Position numbers and translations under genes: made by a program
The notes under the pieces: generated by a model
Told to the model about the DNA's origin: nothing
Seen by the model: only the letters and a program-made list of their open reading frames with translations
Databases searched by the model: none
NCBI RefSeq assembly: GCF_023284045.1
Contig: NZ_JAKIKQ010000003.1
Span: forward strand, 62,001 to 126,000
Source of the DNA: Shewanella kaireitica
GTDB taxonomy: Bacteria; Pseudomonadota; Gammaproteobacteria; Enterobacterales; Shewanellaceae
Direction: 5' to 3'
DNA length: 64,000 bases
In this document: one piece after another, positions 36,277 through 44,453 of the stretch
Layout of the letters: each line of letters begins with the position of its first letter
Numbering within the stretch: the first letter of the stretch is position 1

Positions 36277-36384
36277 GGTTTCCCTAGAGCCACACCCCGG
36301 CACATGAGTCACTTGCTGCGGTTGCTCCCTTCCAGGCCTGGCCGAGTTCACAAGTTATCATTGCGGGGGGACCCTAGGGTCACC
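36277..36384 (-). ncRNA. ffs: Signal recognition particle 4.5S RNA
   Basis: About 108 nt on the minus strand. It contains the universal SRP core (GGCCAGGCCTGGAAGGGAGC, then AACCGCAGCAAG) that binds Ffh, flanked by complementary ends (GGTGACCCTAGGGT at the 5' side, CTCTAGGGAAACC at the 3' side) that fold into a single long hairpin as in E. coli 4.5S RNA. The ends are set by this pairing and are approximate. The RNA with Ffh targets membrane proteins cotranslationally. Confidence 0.93.
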
Positions 36385-36424
36385 ACTGATTTCGTTGAAA
36401 GCAGTTGCTCTCAAGAACGGCAGC

Positions 36425-36453
36425 ATTATCTACCATGTATCGACTCCAAGCAA
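36425..36453 (-). promoter_or_regulatory. Sigma-70 promoter of ffs
   Basis: On the minus strand: TTGCTT, a 17-base spacer, then GATAAT, followed by a GC-rich GCTGCC discriminator typical of stable-RNA genes. It starts transcription about 35-40 bases before the mature 5' end, consistent with a leader removed by RNase P. Confidence 0.6.
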
Positions 36454-36508
36454 GTCATTATCGAGTTTCAGCCGCTACTTTTGGTTCAATCGCTGATTCT
36501 ATAGACAA

Positions 36509-36528
36509 AAGCCTTCAATAGAAGGCTT
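36509..36528 (-). terminator. Terminator after comEA
   Basis: AAGCCTTC-AATA-GAAGGCTT stem with TTTTGT on the minus strand, 35 bases past the comEA stop. It also separates comEA from the ffs promoter. Confidence 0.7.
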
Positions 36529-36562
36529 ATTTATCCTTAATTGCCTGAGTAAAACGATATCA

Positions 36563-36874
36563 CTACAGGCTCAACACTGCCTTATTTTGCTCTATCAACT
36601 TTTCTCCGATACCTTTTACATTTGATAGGTCACTGATTGAGCCAAACTTACCATGTGTCGTTCGGTAGTCCACTATTGCTTTCGCTTTTGAATCACCAAC
36701 ACCTTTCAAGGCCGATAATTGAGCAGCACTGGCAGAGTTAATACTAATAATCTGAGCACTCTTTTGAGTAGATACTTTATTAGTTTCGGCAGCAACGTTA
36801 TCAACGGCTGCTTGTGCAGATGAAAATGACATAAGGCTAGTAAGTAATAAAGCGGGTATTAATTTCTTATTCAT
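36563..36874 (-). CDS. comEA: ComEA-type helix-hairpin-helix DNA-binding protein
   Basis: 103 residues: signal peptide (MNKKLIPALLLTSLMSFSSA), a short linker, and a C-terminal double HhH domain (INSASAAQLSALKGVGDSKA then FGSISDLSNVKGIGEK) that binds double-stranded DNA without sequence preference. ComEA proteins are periplasmic and ratchet transforming DNA inward. ATG 36874 is chosen because AAGGAT lies 8 bases upstream and the signal peptide starts there; the frame is open to 36898. Single gene. Confidence 0.9.
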   Translation of the reverse strand: MNKKLIPALLLTSLMSFSSAQAAVDNVAAETNKVSTQKSAQIISINSASAAQLSALKGVGDSKAKAIVDYRTTHGKFGSISDLSNVKGIGEKLIEQNKAVLSL

Positions 36875-37260
36875 TGACTGTATCCTTGTATGTTCCATTA
36901 GTTAGTAACCTCACTCCGTCTCCTTGGTTACGTTGCAAAATGTAGATCACACCCACGAAATACGCCACAAACCGACCAACATCTCACGCTAAAGTTTTAC
37001 GCAGCGATCAAGATCACAAAACAACCTTACAAATGAACTTTCAATTATTCTAACTAAGTATTCAAATCGATTCCGTTTGACGGATAAATTTGTAAGTCGC
37101 AAACACACTTTACAAACACACCTCAAACTTAGCCACTTTATGAGCTCTGCATCACTTTAGTTGCGCTTCAGTTTTGTTAGATAATAACAACTCAACTCAT
37201 TTTGAAGTTAATCACGACTGCTCTAGAGTGTTTCAATCGACAATAATAATGGACTGACAA
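36875..37260. other. Divergent promoter region comEA / DASS transporter
   Basis: 386 bases without a gene. It contains a possible CRP half-site pair at 37003-37018 and AT-rich promoter-like DNA on both sides. Confidence 0.4.
37003..37018. promoter_or_regulatory. Possible CRP site
   Basis: AGCGATCAAGATCACA matches TGTGA-N6-TCACA fully in the right half and at 3 of 5 positions in the left. It lies about 243 bases upstream of the DASS transporter and 129 bases upstream of comEA; both kinds of gene are CRP-controlled in related bacteria. Weak evidence. Confidence 0.3.
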
Positions 37261-38655
37261 ATGTCATTAGACTCTACAGAAGCACCCAATCCGATCAGCA
37301 GTAGTATTACTGCTCAACAGAAAAAGCTAATAATACTAGCCGCAGATATAGTATTGCTTTTCCTGATGTATAGTTTTCTCCCTTTTGAACAGGGAGTTAA
37401 TACTGGACTCGCTTTGCTGACCTTTGCCGCCATATTGTGGCTAACAGAAGCAATACACATCAGTATTACCGCGATTATGATCCCGATACTCGCGGTGCTC
37501 TTTGGCGTGTTTGAAACACAAGCTGCGATGAGCCATTTTGCCAACCCCATCATCTATCTTTTCTTTGGTGGATTCGTATTGGCTGCGGCCTTGAATCATC
37601 AAGGGATAGACCGACTGATTGCCCAGAAAGTACTCATGGCATCTAAAGGCCGGTTATCTGTAGCCTGTGTCATGCTATTTGGGATCACAGCACTACTGTC
37701 GATGTGGATAAGCAACACTGCTACCACTGCAATGATGCTGCCTCTTGCACTTGGGATTTTGCATCAGATAGACATAACTAAACATAAGAGTACCTATCTG
37801 TTTTTACTTCTCGGTATTGCTTATTCTGCAAACATTGGTGGTATTGGTACATTAGTGGGTAGCCCACCGAATGCGATTGCTGCAGCTCAAGTCGGTTTAT
37901 CTTTTAGTGATTGGCTAGAGTTCGGTTTAATCACTGTCGCTATCATGCTGCCGTTGATGTTAGTGGGTCTTTACTTATATTTAAAGCCCGATCTGTCGAT
38001 GATCTGCGAAGTAAAAGCTGAAAAGCAATCACTAACTTTCCAAGGTAAATTGACACTACTTATATTCATCACAACAGTTTGTTGCTGGATATTTAGTAAG
38101 CCGCTTTCACAGGCGTTGGGCGGCATCTCTAAGTTTGATACAGTTGTGGCGCTTAGCGCTGTTGTGACCCTCGCGGGACTTGGATTAGTGCAATGGAAAA
38201 AAATTGAGTCAACGACCGATTGGGGTGTATTAATTCTATTTGGCGGTGGCCTCACGTTAAGCGCTGTACTTAAAGCTACTGGGACGAGTGTATTTTTGGC
38301 CCATTGGGTTACCGATATATTTGGTAATGCTCACATGGCACTATTTATTTTTGCTGTAATAGCATTTGTTGTCATGCTGACCGAATTTGCCAGCAATACC
38401 GCTAGCGCAGCACTTTTAGTCCCCGTGTTTGCCGCTATAGCAGAAGCGCTGGGACTATCACCTGTGATGCTGTCAGTCCTCATCGGTATTGCTGCTTCTT
38501 GTGCATTTATGCTACCAGTCGCCACACCGCCCAACGCCATCGTTTATGGCTCAGGCTACATTAAGCAGTCCGAGATGATGCGAGCAGGCGTTATTATTAA
38601 CTTCATTAGTATGTTTGCGCTTTACATTATTGCGCACACCTTCTGGAATATTTAG
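37261..38655 (+). CDS. DASS-family sodium/anion symporter
   Basis: 464-residue inner-membrane protein of the divalent anion:sodium symporter (SLC13) family. Two SNT-type substrate/sodium motifs are seen: MWISNTATTAMMLPLALG near residue 150 and EFASNTASAALLVPVFAAI near 378. These are accompanied by GTLVGSPPNAIAAAQ and the matching LPVATPPNAIVYGSG in the second half, which is the inverted-repeat signature. About 11-12 hydrophobic segments. Likely substrates are C4-dicarboxylates, sulfate or citrate; not resolvable from sequence. Confidence 0.88.
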   Translation: MSLDSTEAPNPISSSITAQQKKLIILAADIVLLFLMYSFLPFEQGVNTGLALLTFAAILWLTEAIHISITAIMIPILAVLFGVFETQAAMSHFANPIIYLFFGGFVLAAALNHQGIDRLIAQKVLMASKGRLSVACVMLFGITALLSMWISNTATTAMMLPLALGILHQIDITKHKSTYLFLLLGIAYSANIGGIGTLVGSPPNAIAAAQVGLSFSDWLEFGLITVAIMLPLMLVGLYLYLKPDLSMICEVKAEKQSLTFQGKLTLLIFITTVCCWIFSKPLSQALGGISKFDTVVALSAVVTLAGLGLVQWKKIESTTDWGVLILFGGGLTLSAVLKATGTSVFLAHWVTDIFGNAHMALFIFAVIAFVVMLTEFASNTASAALLVPVFAAIAEALGLSPVMLSVLIGIAASCAFMLPVATPPNAIVYGSGYIKQSEMMRAGVIINFISMFALYIIAHTFWNI

Positions 38656-38706
38656 CGCTTCCGAGGTCAATTCTAGCGTTTAACTAATAAAGCAATTTGA
38701 TTGAGT

Positions 38707-38748
38707 CAGTAAAGCCGCTGTAAGTGAACACTTACAGCGGCTTTACTG
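38707..38748. terminator. Long hairpin between convergent genes
   Basis: Perfect 20-base arms (CAGTAAAGCCGCTGTAAGTG and complement) with a 2-base AA loop. It lies between the ends of the DASS gene and the methionine gamma-lyase gene. There is no T run on either strand, so it may be a bidirectional stop or mRNA-stabilising hairpin. Confidence 0.65.
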
Positions 38749-38764
38749 CTTGAATGACTGCAAA

Positions 38765-39943
38765 TTATAACGCAGCTAATCCTTTATCGAGCGCGGAAAT
38801 GATATCTTCAACGGCTTCCAATCCGATTGAAATCCGCAATAGGTTGTCCGTAATTCCCGCCTTCGCTCTTTCATCGGGCGTATAAGGTGAGTGTGTCATT
38901 GATGCAGGATGCTGAATTAATGACTCAGCATCTCCTAGGCTCACGGCAATAGAGAACAGCTCTAACTGGTTTATAAACTTAATAGAAGCTTGCAGATCCG
39001 CATCTAGTTCAAAGGCTATTACGCCACCTGCTCGTTTCATTTGATGCCCAATAAGCGCATTTCCACTGTGACTTTTTAGTCCAGGGTAATAAACCTTTGA
39101 TACGTTAACATGCCCCTCTAAAAACTCTGCCACACGTTCAGCGCTATCACAGTGGCGCTGTAATCTGACATCGAGAGTTTTAAGCCCACGTAGGATGAGC
39201 CAAGCATCGTGAGGAGAAATAACCCCACCAATGTCTTTAAGCACTTCATACTTAATCACGTCCATCTGCTCACGGCTTGCACACACTACTCCCGCAATCA
39301 CATCGCCATGTCCATTGAGGTACTTAGTAGCACTATGGATCACAATATCAATACCGTGTTTTATTGGTTGTTGCAGCAACGGGGTCATAAACGTGTTATC
39401 AACCACACTAACCAGCTTATGTGCTTTTGCTATCCGAGCAATGGCATCAAGATTGAACACCTTTAGATGAGGATTAACAGGGGTTTCACAAAATATGACT
39501 TTTGTATTGGGTTTGATAGCCACTTCTATTTCATCGAGATGACTAAAATCGACTAAACTCACCTCTATACCAAATTTGGCGAGCTGTGAGTTCATCAACG
39601 CAAACGTACAGCCGTAGACAGCATTAGAAGCAATGAGGTGATCGCCACTCCTTAAATTTGCCAATAATGCGGCCGAAACCGCCGCCATCCCTGATGCGGT
39701 CGCCGCAGCACAATCACTGCCCTCGAGTGCTGCGATTTTGCGTTCGAGCTCAGCGGTAGTCGGATTACCTAAGCGAGTATAAATAAAGCCTGGTTCCTCC
39801 CCGGCAAATCTAGCCCCGCCCTGCTCTGCACTGTCAAACACAAAAGTTGCACTTTGGCATAGCGGTGTAACCAGCGCACCATGTTCATTAGATATATGCC
39901 CAGCATGAATAACCTGCGTTGCTTGCTGCCACTTGTCCTGCAT
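38765..39943 (-). CDS. megL: Methionine gamma-lyase
   Basis: PLP enzyme that splits L-methionine to methanethiol, ammonia and 2-oxobutyrate. 392 residues from ATG 39943 (GGGAG upstream; the frame is open to 40015). Seen: YTRLGNPTTAELE, SGMAAVSAALLA, the diagnostic Tyr110-Gly-Cys112 (AVYGCTFAL), where the Cys marks MGL rather than cystathionine lyases, and the PLP-lysine motif HSATKYLNGHGD. C-terminal SLGDAESLIQHPASMTHSPY is conserved. Single gene. Confidence 0.9.
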   Translation of the reverse strand: MQDKWQQATQVIHAGHISNEHGALVTPLCQSATFVFDSAEQGGARFAGEEPGFIYTRLGNPTTAELERKIAALEGSDCAAATASGMAAVSAALLANLRSGDHLIASNAVYGCTFALMNSQLAKFGIEVSLVDFSHLDEIEVAIKPNTKVIFCETPVNPHLKVFNLDAIARIAKAHKLVSVVDNTFMTPLLQQPIKHGIDIVIHSATKYLNGHGDVIAGVVCASREQMDVIKYEVLKDIGGVISPHDAWLILRGLKTLDVRLQRHCDSAERVAEFLEGHVNVSKVYYPGLKSHSGNALIGHQMKRAGGVIAFELDADLQASIKFINQLELFSIAVSLGDAESLIQHPASMTHSPYTPDERAKAGITDNLLRISIGLEAVEDIISALDKGLAAL

Positions 39944-40255
39944 TTCAATCTCCCACTCAATGCTTGTTGAGCTGATGCGATTTAATAGTTGTTGTTTGCA
40001 TCTGCCTGGTGCCAACTAAATCAATAAGTAACAATTAGAACTGCATAGCTGGCTACGATGTAGCTCATTTCATTAGGCCATTAATGGCCGATGACTTTGA
40101 GCTCAAATTACACGTGTTTTAGATAATTACCTTGGACTAGTCCAAGGTAATTAAATACTATTGAGTGAAGATTAATATCTTGCGGCTTGTAAAATAAATG
40201 TTACGTGAGGGCGGCATGTGTTTATCTATAAGGCACAGCAGTCGGTCAAAACTTG
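39944..40255. other. Intergenic region with palindromes
   Basis: 312 bases between ycjF and megL, no gene. It holds the 30-base perfect palindrome at 40124-40153 and a second one, GGCCATTAATGGCC, near 40075-40088. It presumably contains the megL promoter. Confidence 0.5.
40124..40153. repeat. 30-base perfect palindrome
   Basis: TAATTACCTTGGACT followed directly by its exact complement, with no spacer. It lies 103 bases past the ycjF stop and 181 bases upstream of megL. It could be the ycjF terminator (no T run) or an operator. Confidence 0.6.
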
Positions 40256-41356
40256 CTATCTGTCTTCAACTTCTTGCTTTTCCTTCTTGGCTGTTTTGCC
40301 CATGACCACAGAGGTTAACTCTTTTAAATCCAATAATAGCTCTTTATGGATCCCTTTTAACTTAGGTTTTGTCTGTTCATTAAACTCAAGTGGCCGACAG
40401 AGCGCCATCGCTTGATAGCCTAAACGTGCTGTCAACAGCCCTCCACCTAGTCCCTGACCTAAACGTGCAGACAGCTTCCCCGACATTTCAACTGACAACA
40501 GTTGAGTACCCAAATCGGTGACGATTTCACTGGTACCCGCGTAGATAATATTGCCAATAATGCCACGAATGAGCTTAATACGACTCCAATACCCTAGTTC
40601 AATGCCATAACATTGAGCGAGTTGGTTAATCATGCTTTGGTTACGCCAAAGAATAATTGCCATATCAAGCACAGCTAATGGGCTAGCAGCCAGCAACAGC
40701 GCTGATTCTTGTGCAAAACGTCTCACTATTTTTTTAGCCTGTAGATCTCTATCGACCAGCACACAAGCTTCAAATAACACCAGCTTCTCAGCGTCGTTAT
40801 GCTCGACACTCACTTGCTGCAAATAGCGCTCACGGTGTGAGTTATTGGGTAACTGCGCTAATAACTTATCGATAAAGAGATCGGCTTCTCCCATCTGCAT
40901 ACTGTTGAGTAATCGCATGCCTGTTGCCTGGGTTTCCTCAACCTTTTTAAGCCTTTTTAGTTTACGCCATTCAGTAACGCTGACTTTTAGTGCCCAAGAT
41001 ACCACCAGTGTTGCCACAACGGCGTACAAAGTAAACAACCATGAGCTTTGGACAAATGCATCATATAAACCGAGGCTCGTCTCAACGGTTGCAATAGCTA
41101 ACACACCAAGTAGACAGGCTCTGCCTAACCAACCACGCTTTGTTTGTTGCGTTGAAGAAAGGCCATCATTAAGCTGTTCGACATGATCAAAGTGCTCATC
41201 TAACTTAGTTTCTAACTCTTGCTCTGATAGTGACTCAATTTCGACAAATTCTTCATTCGTCGAAAAGCTAGATGCCGGCGCAATGTCCAATACTGTATCT
41301 TCATCAACGGATTCGAATCGCTGTTGCTTTTTAATTGAAATGTTATCTGTATTCAC
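40256..41356 (-). CDS. ycjF: YcjF-family (TIGR01620/DUF697) membrane protein
   Basis: 366 residues: a disordered acidic N-terminus (about 1-80), two membrane helices around residues 85-125 (LGVLAIATVETSLGLYDAF and WLFTLYAVVATLVVSWALKV), then a DUF697-type C-terminal domain with a further hydrophobic region (LLAASPLAVLDMAIILWRN). In E. coli ycjF follows ycjX at the end of the psp region and is induced with it. Its start overlaps the ycjX stop (ATGA). Function unknown; associated with envelope stress. Confidence 0.87.
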   Translation of the reverse strand: MNTDNISIKKQQRFESVDEDTVLDIAPASSFSTNEEFVEIESLSEQELETKLDEHFDHVEQLNDGLSSTQQTKRGWLGRACLLGVLAIATVETSLGLYDAFVQSSWLFTLYAVVATLVVSWALKVSVTEWRKLKRLKKVEETQATGMRLLNSMQMGEADLFIDKLLAQLPNNSHRERYLQQVSVEHNDAEKLVLFEACVLVDRDLQAKKIVRRFAQESALLLAASPLAVLDMAIILWRNQSMINQLAQCYGIELGYWSRIKLIRGIIGNIIYAGTSEIVTDLGTQLLSVEMSGKLSARLGQGLGGGLLTARLGYQAMALCRPLEFNEQTKPKLKGIHKELLLDLKELTSVVMGKTAKKEKQEVEDR

Positions 41357-42798
41357 TTTAATTTATCACCAACTAGATACTGCAATACATGATCGAGCCT
41401 AATATGCTCAAAGTCAGCCTTATTCCCTTGCTTTCTAGCTACCTTACGCGGCGCAAAACTGACAAAATCAAAGCCTTGCTGCTGCCAAAAGTCTGCTGAA
41501 GGAAGAGATTTAGGCACTTCTCCAGGAAACAGCGTAACCACTTCACGATTATCAAGATCGATTCCTTTTACAACTTCAACGTCACGGCCATTTTGTTTTA
41601 CCATACCGTGGGTCGTCGACTTAATGGCACTGATAGCCATAGTCTCAACCTCACAGCCCTCAAATTTGGCATGTTGCTGACTTTGTTGCACCAGCTGACT
41701 AAGCAAAGACAAAACATTACCCTGTTGATCGCGGGTGACATGATCAATTTTGCTTGCGGCAAACAGCAATTTATCAATTTTGGGAGAAAATAGACGCTTT
41801 AATAAACTTGATTGGCCAAATTGAAAGCTTTCCATCACCGCTTGAAGTGCATTTGTCATATCGTCAAACTGCTGCTTACCACGATTTAACGGCGTAAAGC
41901 AGTCGACCAATACTAACTGCCTATCAAATTTTGCGAAGTAGTCATGATAAAAAGGCTTCACTACGCGAGAGACGTATTCAGCGTATCGCTGTTTCAACGT
42001 ATTATAAAAGCTATTTGATTCAGTTTTTTCAAGTATAGAGAACTGCTCAGTGCTGACATTTATCAATGGGAAAAGCGCCAGTACAGGCGTACCTTCGAGC
42101 TCTCCAGGCAGCAGCAGTCGCCCTGGTTGAGCATAGTAAAATCCATGCTGCTCAACGCAATCGAGCAATAGCTTTTGATAACTATCAGTAATTTGTTGTA
42201 GCTTTGCTTCATCAGCAACGGCTGCTAATTCAATGCTATTGAGGACTTCTATAAAGTCGCTAAAGTAGCTTGAACACTCAAATATTGATACTCGCTCAAG
42301 CTGCGACTCTGACCACTGTTGAAAATTCTGTTTTAACATTGGCAAGTCAAGCAACCACTCACCGGGGTAATCAACAATATCCAAATACAAAGTGGCACTA
42401 TCAGTTAGCTTTGACAGCAATCCTTTTGCCGGGCGGTACTTAATGGCTAGCCTAAGTTCACTGATATTGCGGGTTGATTGCGGCCATGATGATGGCTCAT
42501 TGCTGATCGCGCTAATCGCGCTTTCATAGTTAAAACTTGGAATGGTCAGATCAGGTTGTAAATCTCGTTTAACACCAAAAAGACGACTGTCTCTAGCAAC
42601 CCGCCACAAAGGTAACTGACTGTTCCCCTCTGTAATGCCGCTGTGTAATAGTTGATTAACCAGCCCGGTGATAAAAGCGGTCTTACCTGCGCCAGCAAGA
42701 CCCGTTACCGCTAAGCGTAAATGTTTATCGGTAGTTCGCAGGGCTAGCGCTTGAGTATTTTTACTTAGTTTTTTAAGAGAACGTTTGATACTTGCCAT
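41353..42798 (-). CDS. ycjX: YcjX-family (DUF463) P-loop protein
   Basis: 481 residues of a DUF463 ATPase/GTPase-like protein. Walker A GLAGAGKTAFITGL near residue 35; LYLDIVDYPGEWLLDL near 143 resembles a switch II DxxG region; FAASKIDHVTRDQQGN resembles a GTPase NKxD-like base-specificity loop (SKxD). Likely a membrane-associated GTPase of the phage-shock network. It lies 78 bases downstream of pspC and overlaps ycjF by 4 bases, so it is probably part of the psp transcript. Confidence 0.88.
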   Translation of the reverse strand: MASIKRSLKKLSKNTQALALRTTDKHLRLAVTGLAGAGKTAFITGLVNQLLHSGITEGNSQLPLWRVARDSRLFGVKRDLQPDLTIPSFNYESAISAISNEPSSWPQSTRNISELRLAIKYRPAKGLLSKLTDSATLYLDIVDYPGEWLLDLPMLKQNFQQWSESQLERVSIFECSSYFSDFIEVLNSIELAAVADEAKLQQITDSYQKLLLDCVEQHGFYYAQPGRLLLPGELEGTPVLALFPLINVSTEQFSILEKTESNSFYNTLKQRYAEYVSRVVKPFYHDYFAKFDRQLVLVDCFTPLNRGKQQFDDMTNALQAVMESFQFGQSSLLKRLFSPKIDKLLFAASKIDHVTRDQQGNVLSLLSQLVQQSQQHAKFEGCEVETMAISAIKSTTHGMVKQNGRDVEVVKGIDLDNREVVTLFPGEVPKSLPSADFWQQQGFDFVSFAPRKVARKQGNKADFEHIRLDHVLQYLVGDKLK

Positions 42799-42876
42799 AG
42801 GCAGAATTCGAACCTGTTGAGGGGAGTTCTAGGGCAGTATACGGGTATATACTTGTATGTGCTGCCCTGCTTCGAA

Positions 42877-43272
42877 CTATAGGTTATTGATTTCGTTTTT
42901 AAGATCGTAATTATCAGAAGTTACATGTCGCTCTAAACTTTGTAATCTAAGCTCCAGTGCTCTAAATTGGCTATTCACATCCCTTAATGCCATCTTAGCT
43001 GGTTCACCTGATTGCCAAACTTTCTTTTTTACTTCTATCTCTTTATGGCTCGACTTGTTCTTATCTGTGCCTGGTTTGATATCTAAAATCATCCAAAGCA
43101 AAACATAGATAATCAATACAATTCCGGAGCCACCAAGTAAAAAGATAGAGGCTGCAAGCACTCTGACTAACCATGTTTCAAAATTGAAGTAATCTGCAAT
43201 CCCTGCGCATACTCCCGCTATTTTACCTGATTGAGGAATTCGATATAAAGTTCTGCTTGTGCCTTCACTCAT
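42877..43272 (-). CDS. pspC: Phage-shock protein C
   Basis: 131 residues. N-terminal PspC domain with LYRIPQSGKIAGVCAGIADY then FNFETWLVRVL, one membrane helix (about 37-60, ASIFLLGGSGIVLIIYVLLW), and a cytoplasmic coiled-coil tail with FRALELRLQSLERHV. It senses inner-membrane stress and sequesters PspA together with PspB. Third gene of the operon; 66 bases separate it from pspB. Confidence 0.93.
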   Translation of the reverse strand: MSEGTSRTLYRIPQSGKIAGVCAGIADYFNFETWLVRVLAASIFLLGGSGIVLIIYVLLWMILDIKPGTDKNKSSHKEIEVKKKVWQSGEPAKMALRDVNSQFRALELRLQSLERHVTSDNYDLKNEINNL

Positions 43273-43338
43273 GTCTAACTCCTCCTTTATTTAATCACCA
43301 AATTGAATTTATTTACCTCAGTGGCAAAACCTTGTGAT

Positions 43339-43572
43339 CTATTCATCTCGCCCCCTCCACTGTGGTGCCTCACTGTCCAAGATTGCCTCAAGGGTTTCAA
43401 TTCGTTGTGACATTTTGTCAGCTTTAGCAATAAGTTCGTTTAACTGGCCAAACTCTTCATCGGTAAGCCCCTGACTCACTTGTCGTTTACTGCGGTAATG
43501 CAGTATTAACCAAATCGGAGCCACGACAATCATAAAAATAATAATTGGGGCGATCAAAATATCCATGTCCAT
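43339..43572 (-). CDS. pspB: Phage-shock protein B
   Basis: 77 residues: a single membrane helix (about 5-25, ILIAPIIIFMIVVAPIWLIL) followed by a coiled coil (LNELIAKADKMSQRIETLEA) and the conserved end ILDSEAPQWRGR. It cooperates with PspC to release PspF from PspA on membrane stress. It starts 20 bases after pspA. Confidence 0.93.
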   Translation of the reverse strand: MDMDILIAPIIIFMIVVAPIWLILHYRSKRQVSQGLTDEEFGQLNELIAKADKMSQRIETLEAILDSEAPQWRGRDE

Positions 43573-43592
43573 AACTCACCTCTGCTCCGTTG

Positions 43593-44276
43593 TTATTTAG
43601 CTTTTGTTTTGCTCTTGCTAGCCTTCATTTTAGCTTTCATGGCTTCAAGCTCATCGTTTACAGAATCTTCTGCTTCCAATGCGGCGAACTCATCGTTAAG
43701 GGTTTTCTTGTTGCCAAGGTCATAGGCATCAACTTGTGATTCTAAGCCTTCCACGCGACGTTCATACTGTTCAAACTTACTCATCGCGTTATCAATCTTA
43801 CTTGAATCTAGCTGTTTTTTAACCTCAAGACGTGAAGATGCTGTTTGTTTACGCATGATAATCGTCTTTTGACGTGCTTTGGCATCAACAAGCTTCTCTT
43901 GTAATAGGCCAACTTCATCTTTCAAGCGAAGAATATGTTCTTCGACGACAACCAACTCAGCTGCTAAAGTGTCAGCAAGCTCATTGGCCTTTTGCTTTTC
44001 TATTAGCGCCGCTTTAGCAAGGTCTTCACGATCTTTTGACAATGCCAGTTCAGCTTTGCTTTCCCAATCTTGTACTTGCTGCTGCACTTTAGCAATTCGA
44101 CGAATAATCTCTTTCTTTTCAGCAAGTACTTTCGCTGATGTTGAACGAACTTCAACTAGAGTATCTTCCATCTCTTGGATGATCAGACGAACCATTTTTT
44201 CAGGGTCTTCAGCTTTATCAAGTAATGCGCTGATGTTTGAATTTATGATGTCTGCAAAGCGTGAAAAAATTCCCAT
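43593..44276 (-). CDS. pspA: Phage-shock protein A
   Basis: 227 residues, ESCRT-III-like all-helical protein: MGIFSRFADIINSNISALLD amphipathic N-terminus that binds stressed membrane, then long coiled coils (residues 25-190). It inhibits the activator PspF in unstressed cells and protects the inner membrane when the proton-motive force falls. First gene of the minus-strand psp operon, transcribed from a sigma-54 promoter and divergent from pspF. Confidence 0.95.
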   Translation of the reverse strand: MGIFSRFADIINSNISALLDKAEDPEKMVRLIIQEMEDTLVEVRSTSAKVLAEKKEIIRRIAKVQQQVQDWESKAELALSKDREDLAKAALIEKQKANELADTLAAELVVVEEHILRLKDEVGLLQEKLVDAKARQKTIIMRKQTASSRLEVKKQLDSSKIDNAMSKFEQYERRVEGLESQVDAYDLGNKKTLNDEFAALEAEDSVNDELEAMKAKMKASKSKTKAK

Positions 44277-44317
44277 AATATTTTCCTTAAATTAACGTTG
44301 GTTTCGATAATTACTAT

Positions 44318-44332
44318 TCATCATTCGTGCCA
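44318..44332 (-). promoter_or_regulatory. Sigma-54 promoter of pspA
   Basis: On the minus strand TGGCACG-AATG-ATGA: a perfect -24 element (TGGCACG) and a -12 element at the right spacing but imperfect (ATGA for TTGC/TTGT). It lies about 42 bases upstream of the pspA start. PspF encoded next door is the expected activator; its binding sites would lie between here and 44453. Confidence 0.75.
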
Positions 44333-44453
44333 TTTTTTCATTTTCGTTATAATACAATAAGTTAACCAAAATATTAACTTTTACTTTCATTTATAAACAG
44401 AGCATCATATTATTATTTTCACCAATTATTAGCGTGAAAGACTAAAACTTACT

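Noticed and set aside
36304-36504. 66-codon plus-strand frame
   Set aside because: It runs antisense through the ffs RNA gene and its promoter; a chance frame.
38707-38748. Transposon terminal repeat
   Set aside because: The arms are separated by only 2 bases and lie between convergent gene ends, which fits a transcription-end hairpin better.
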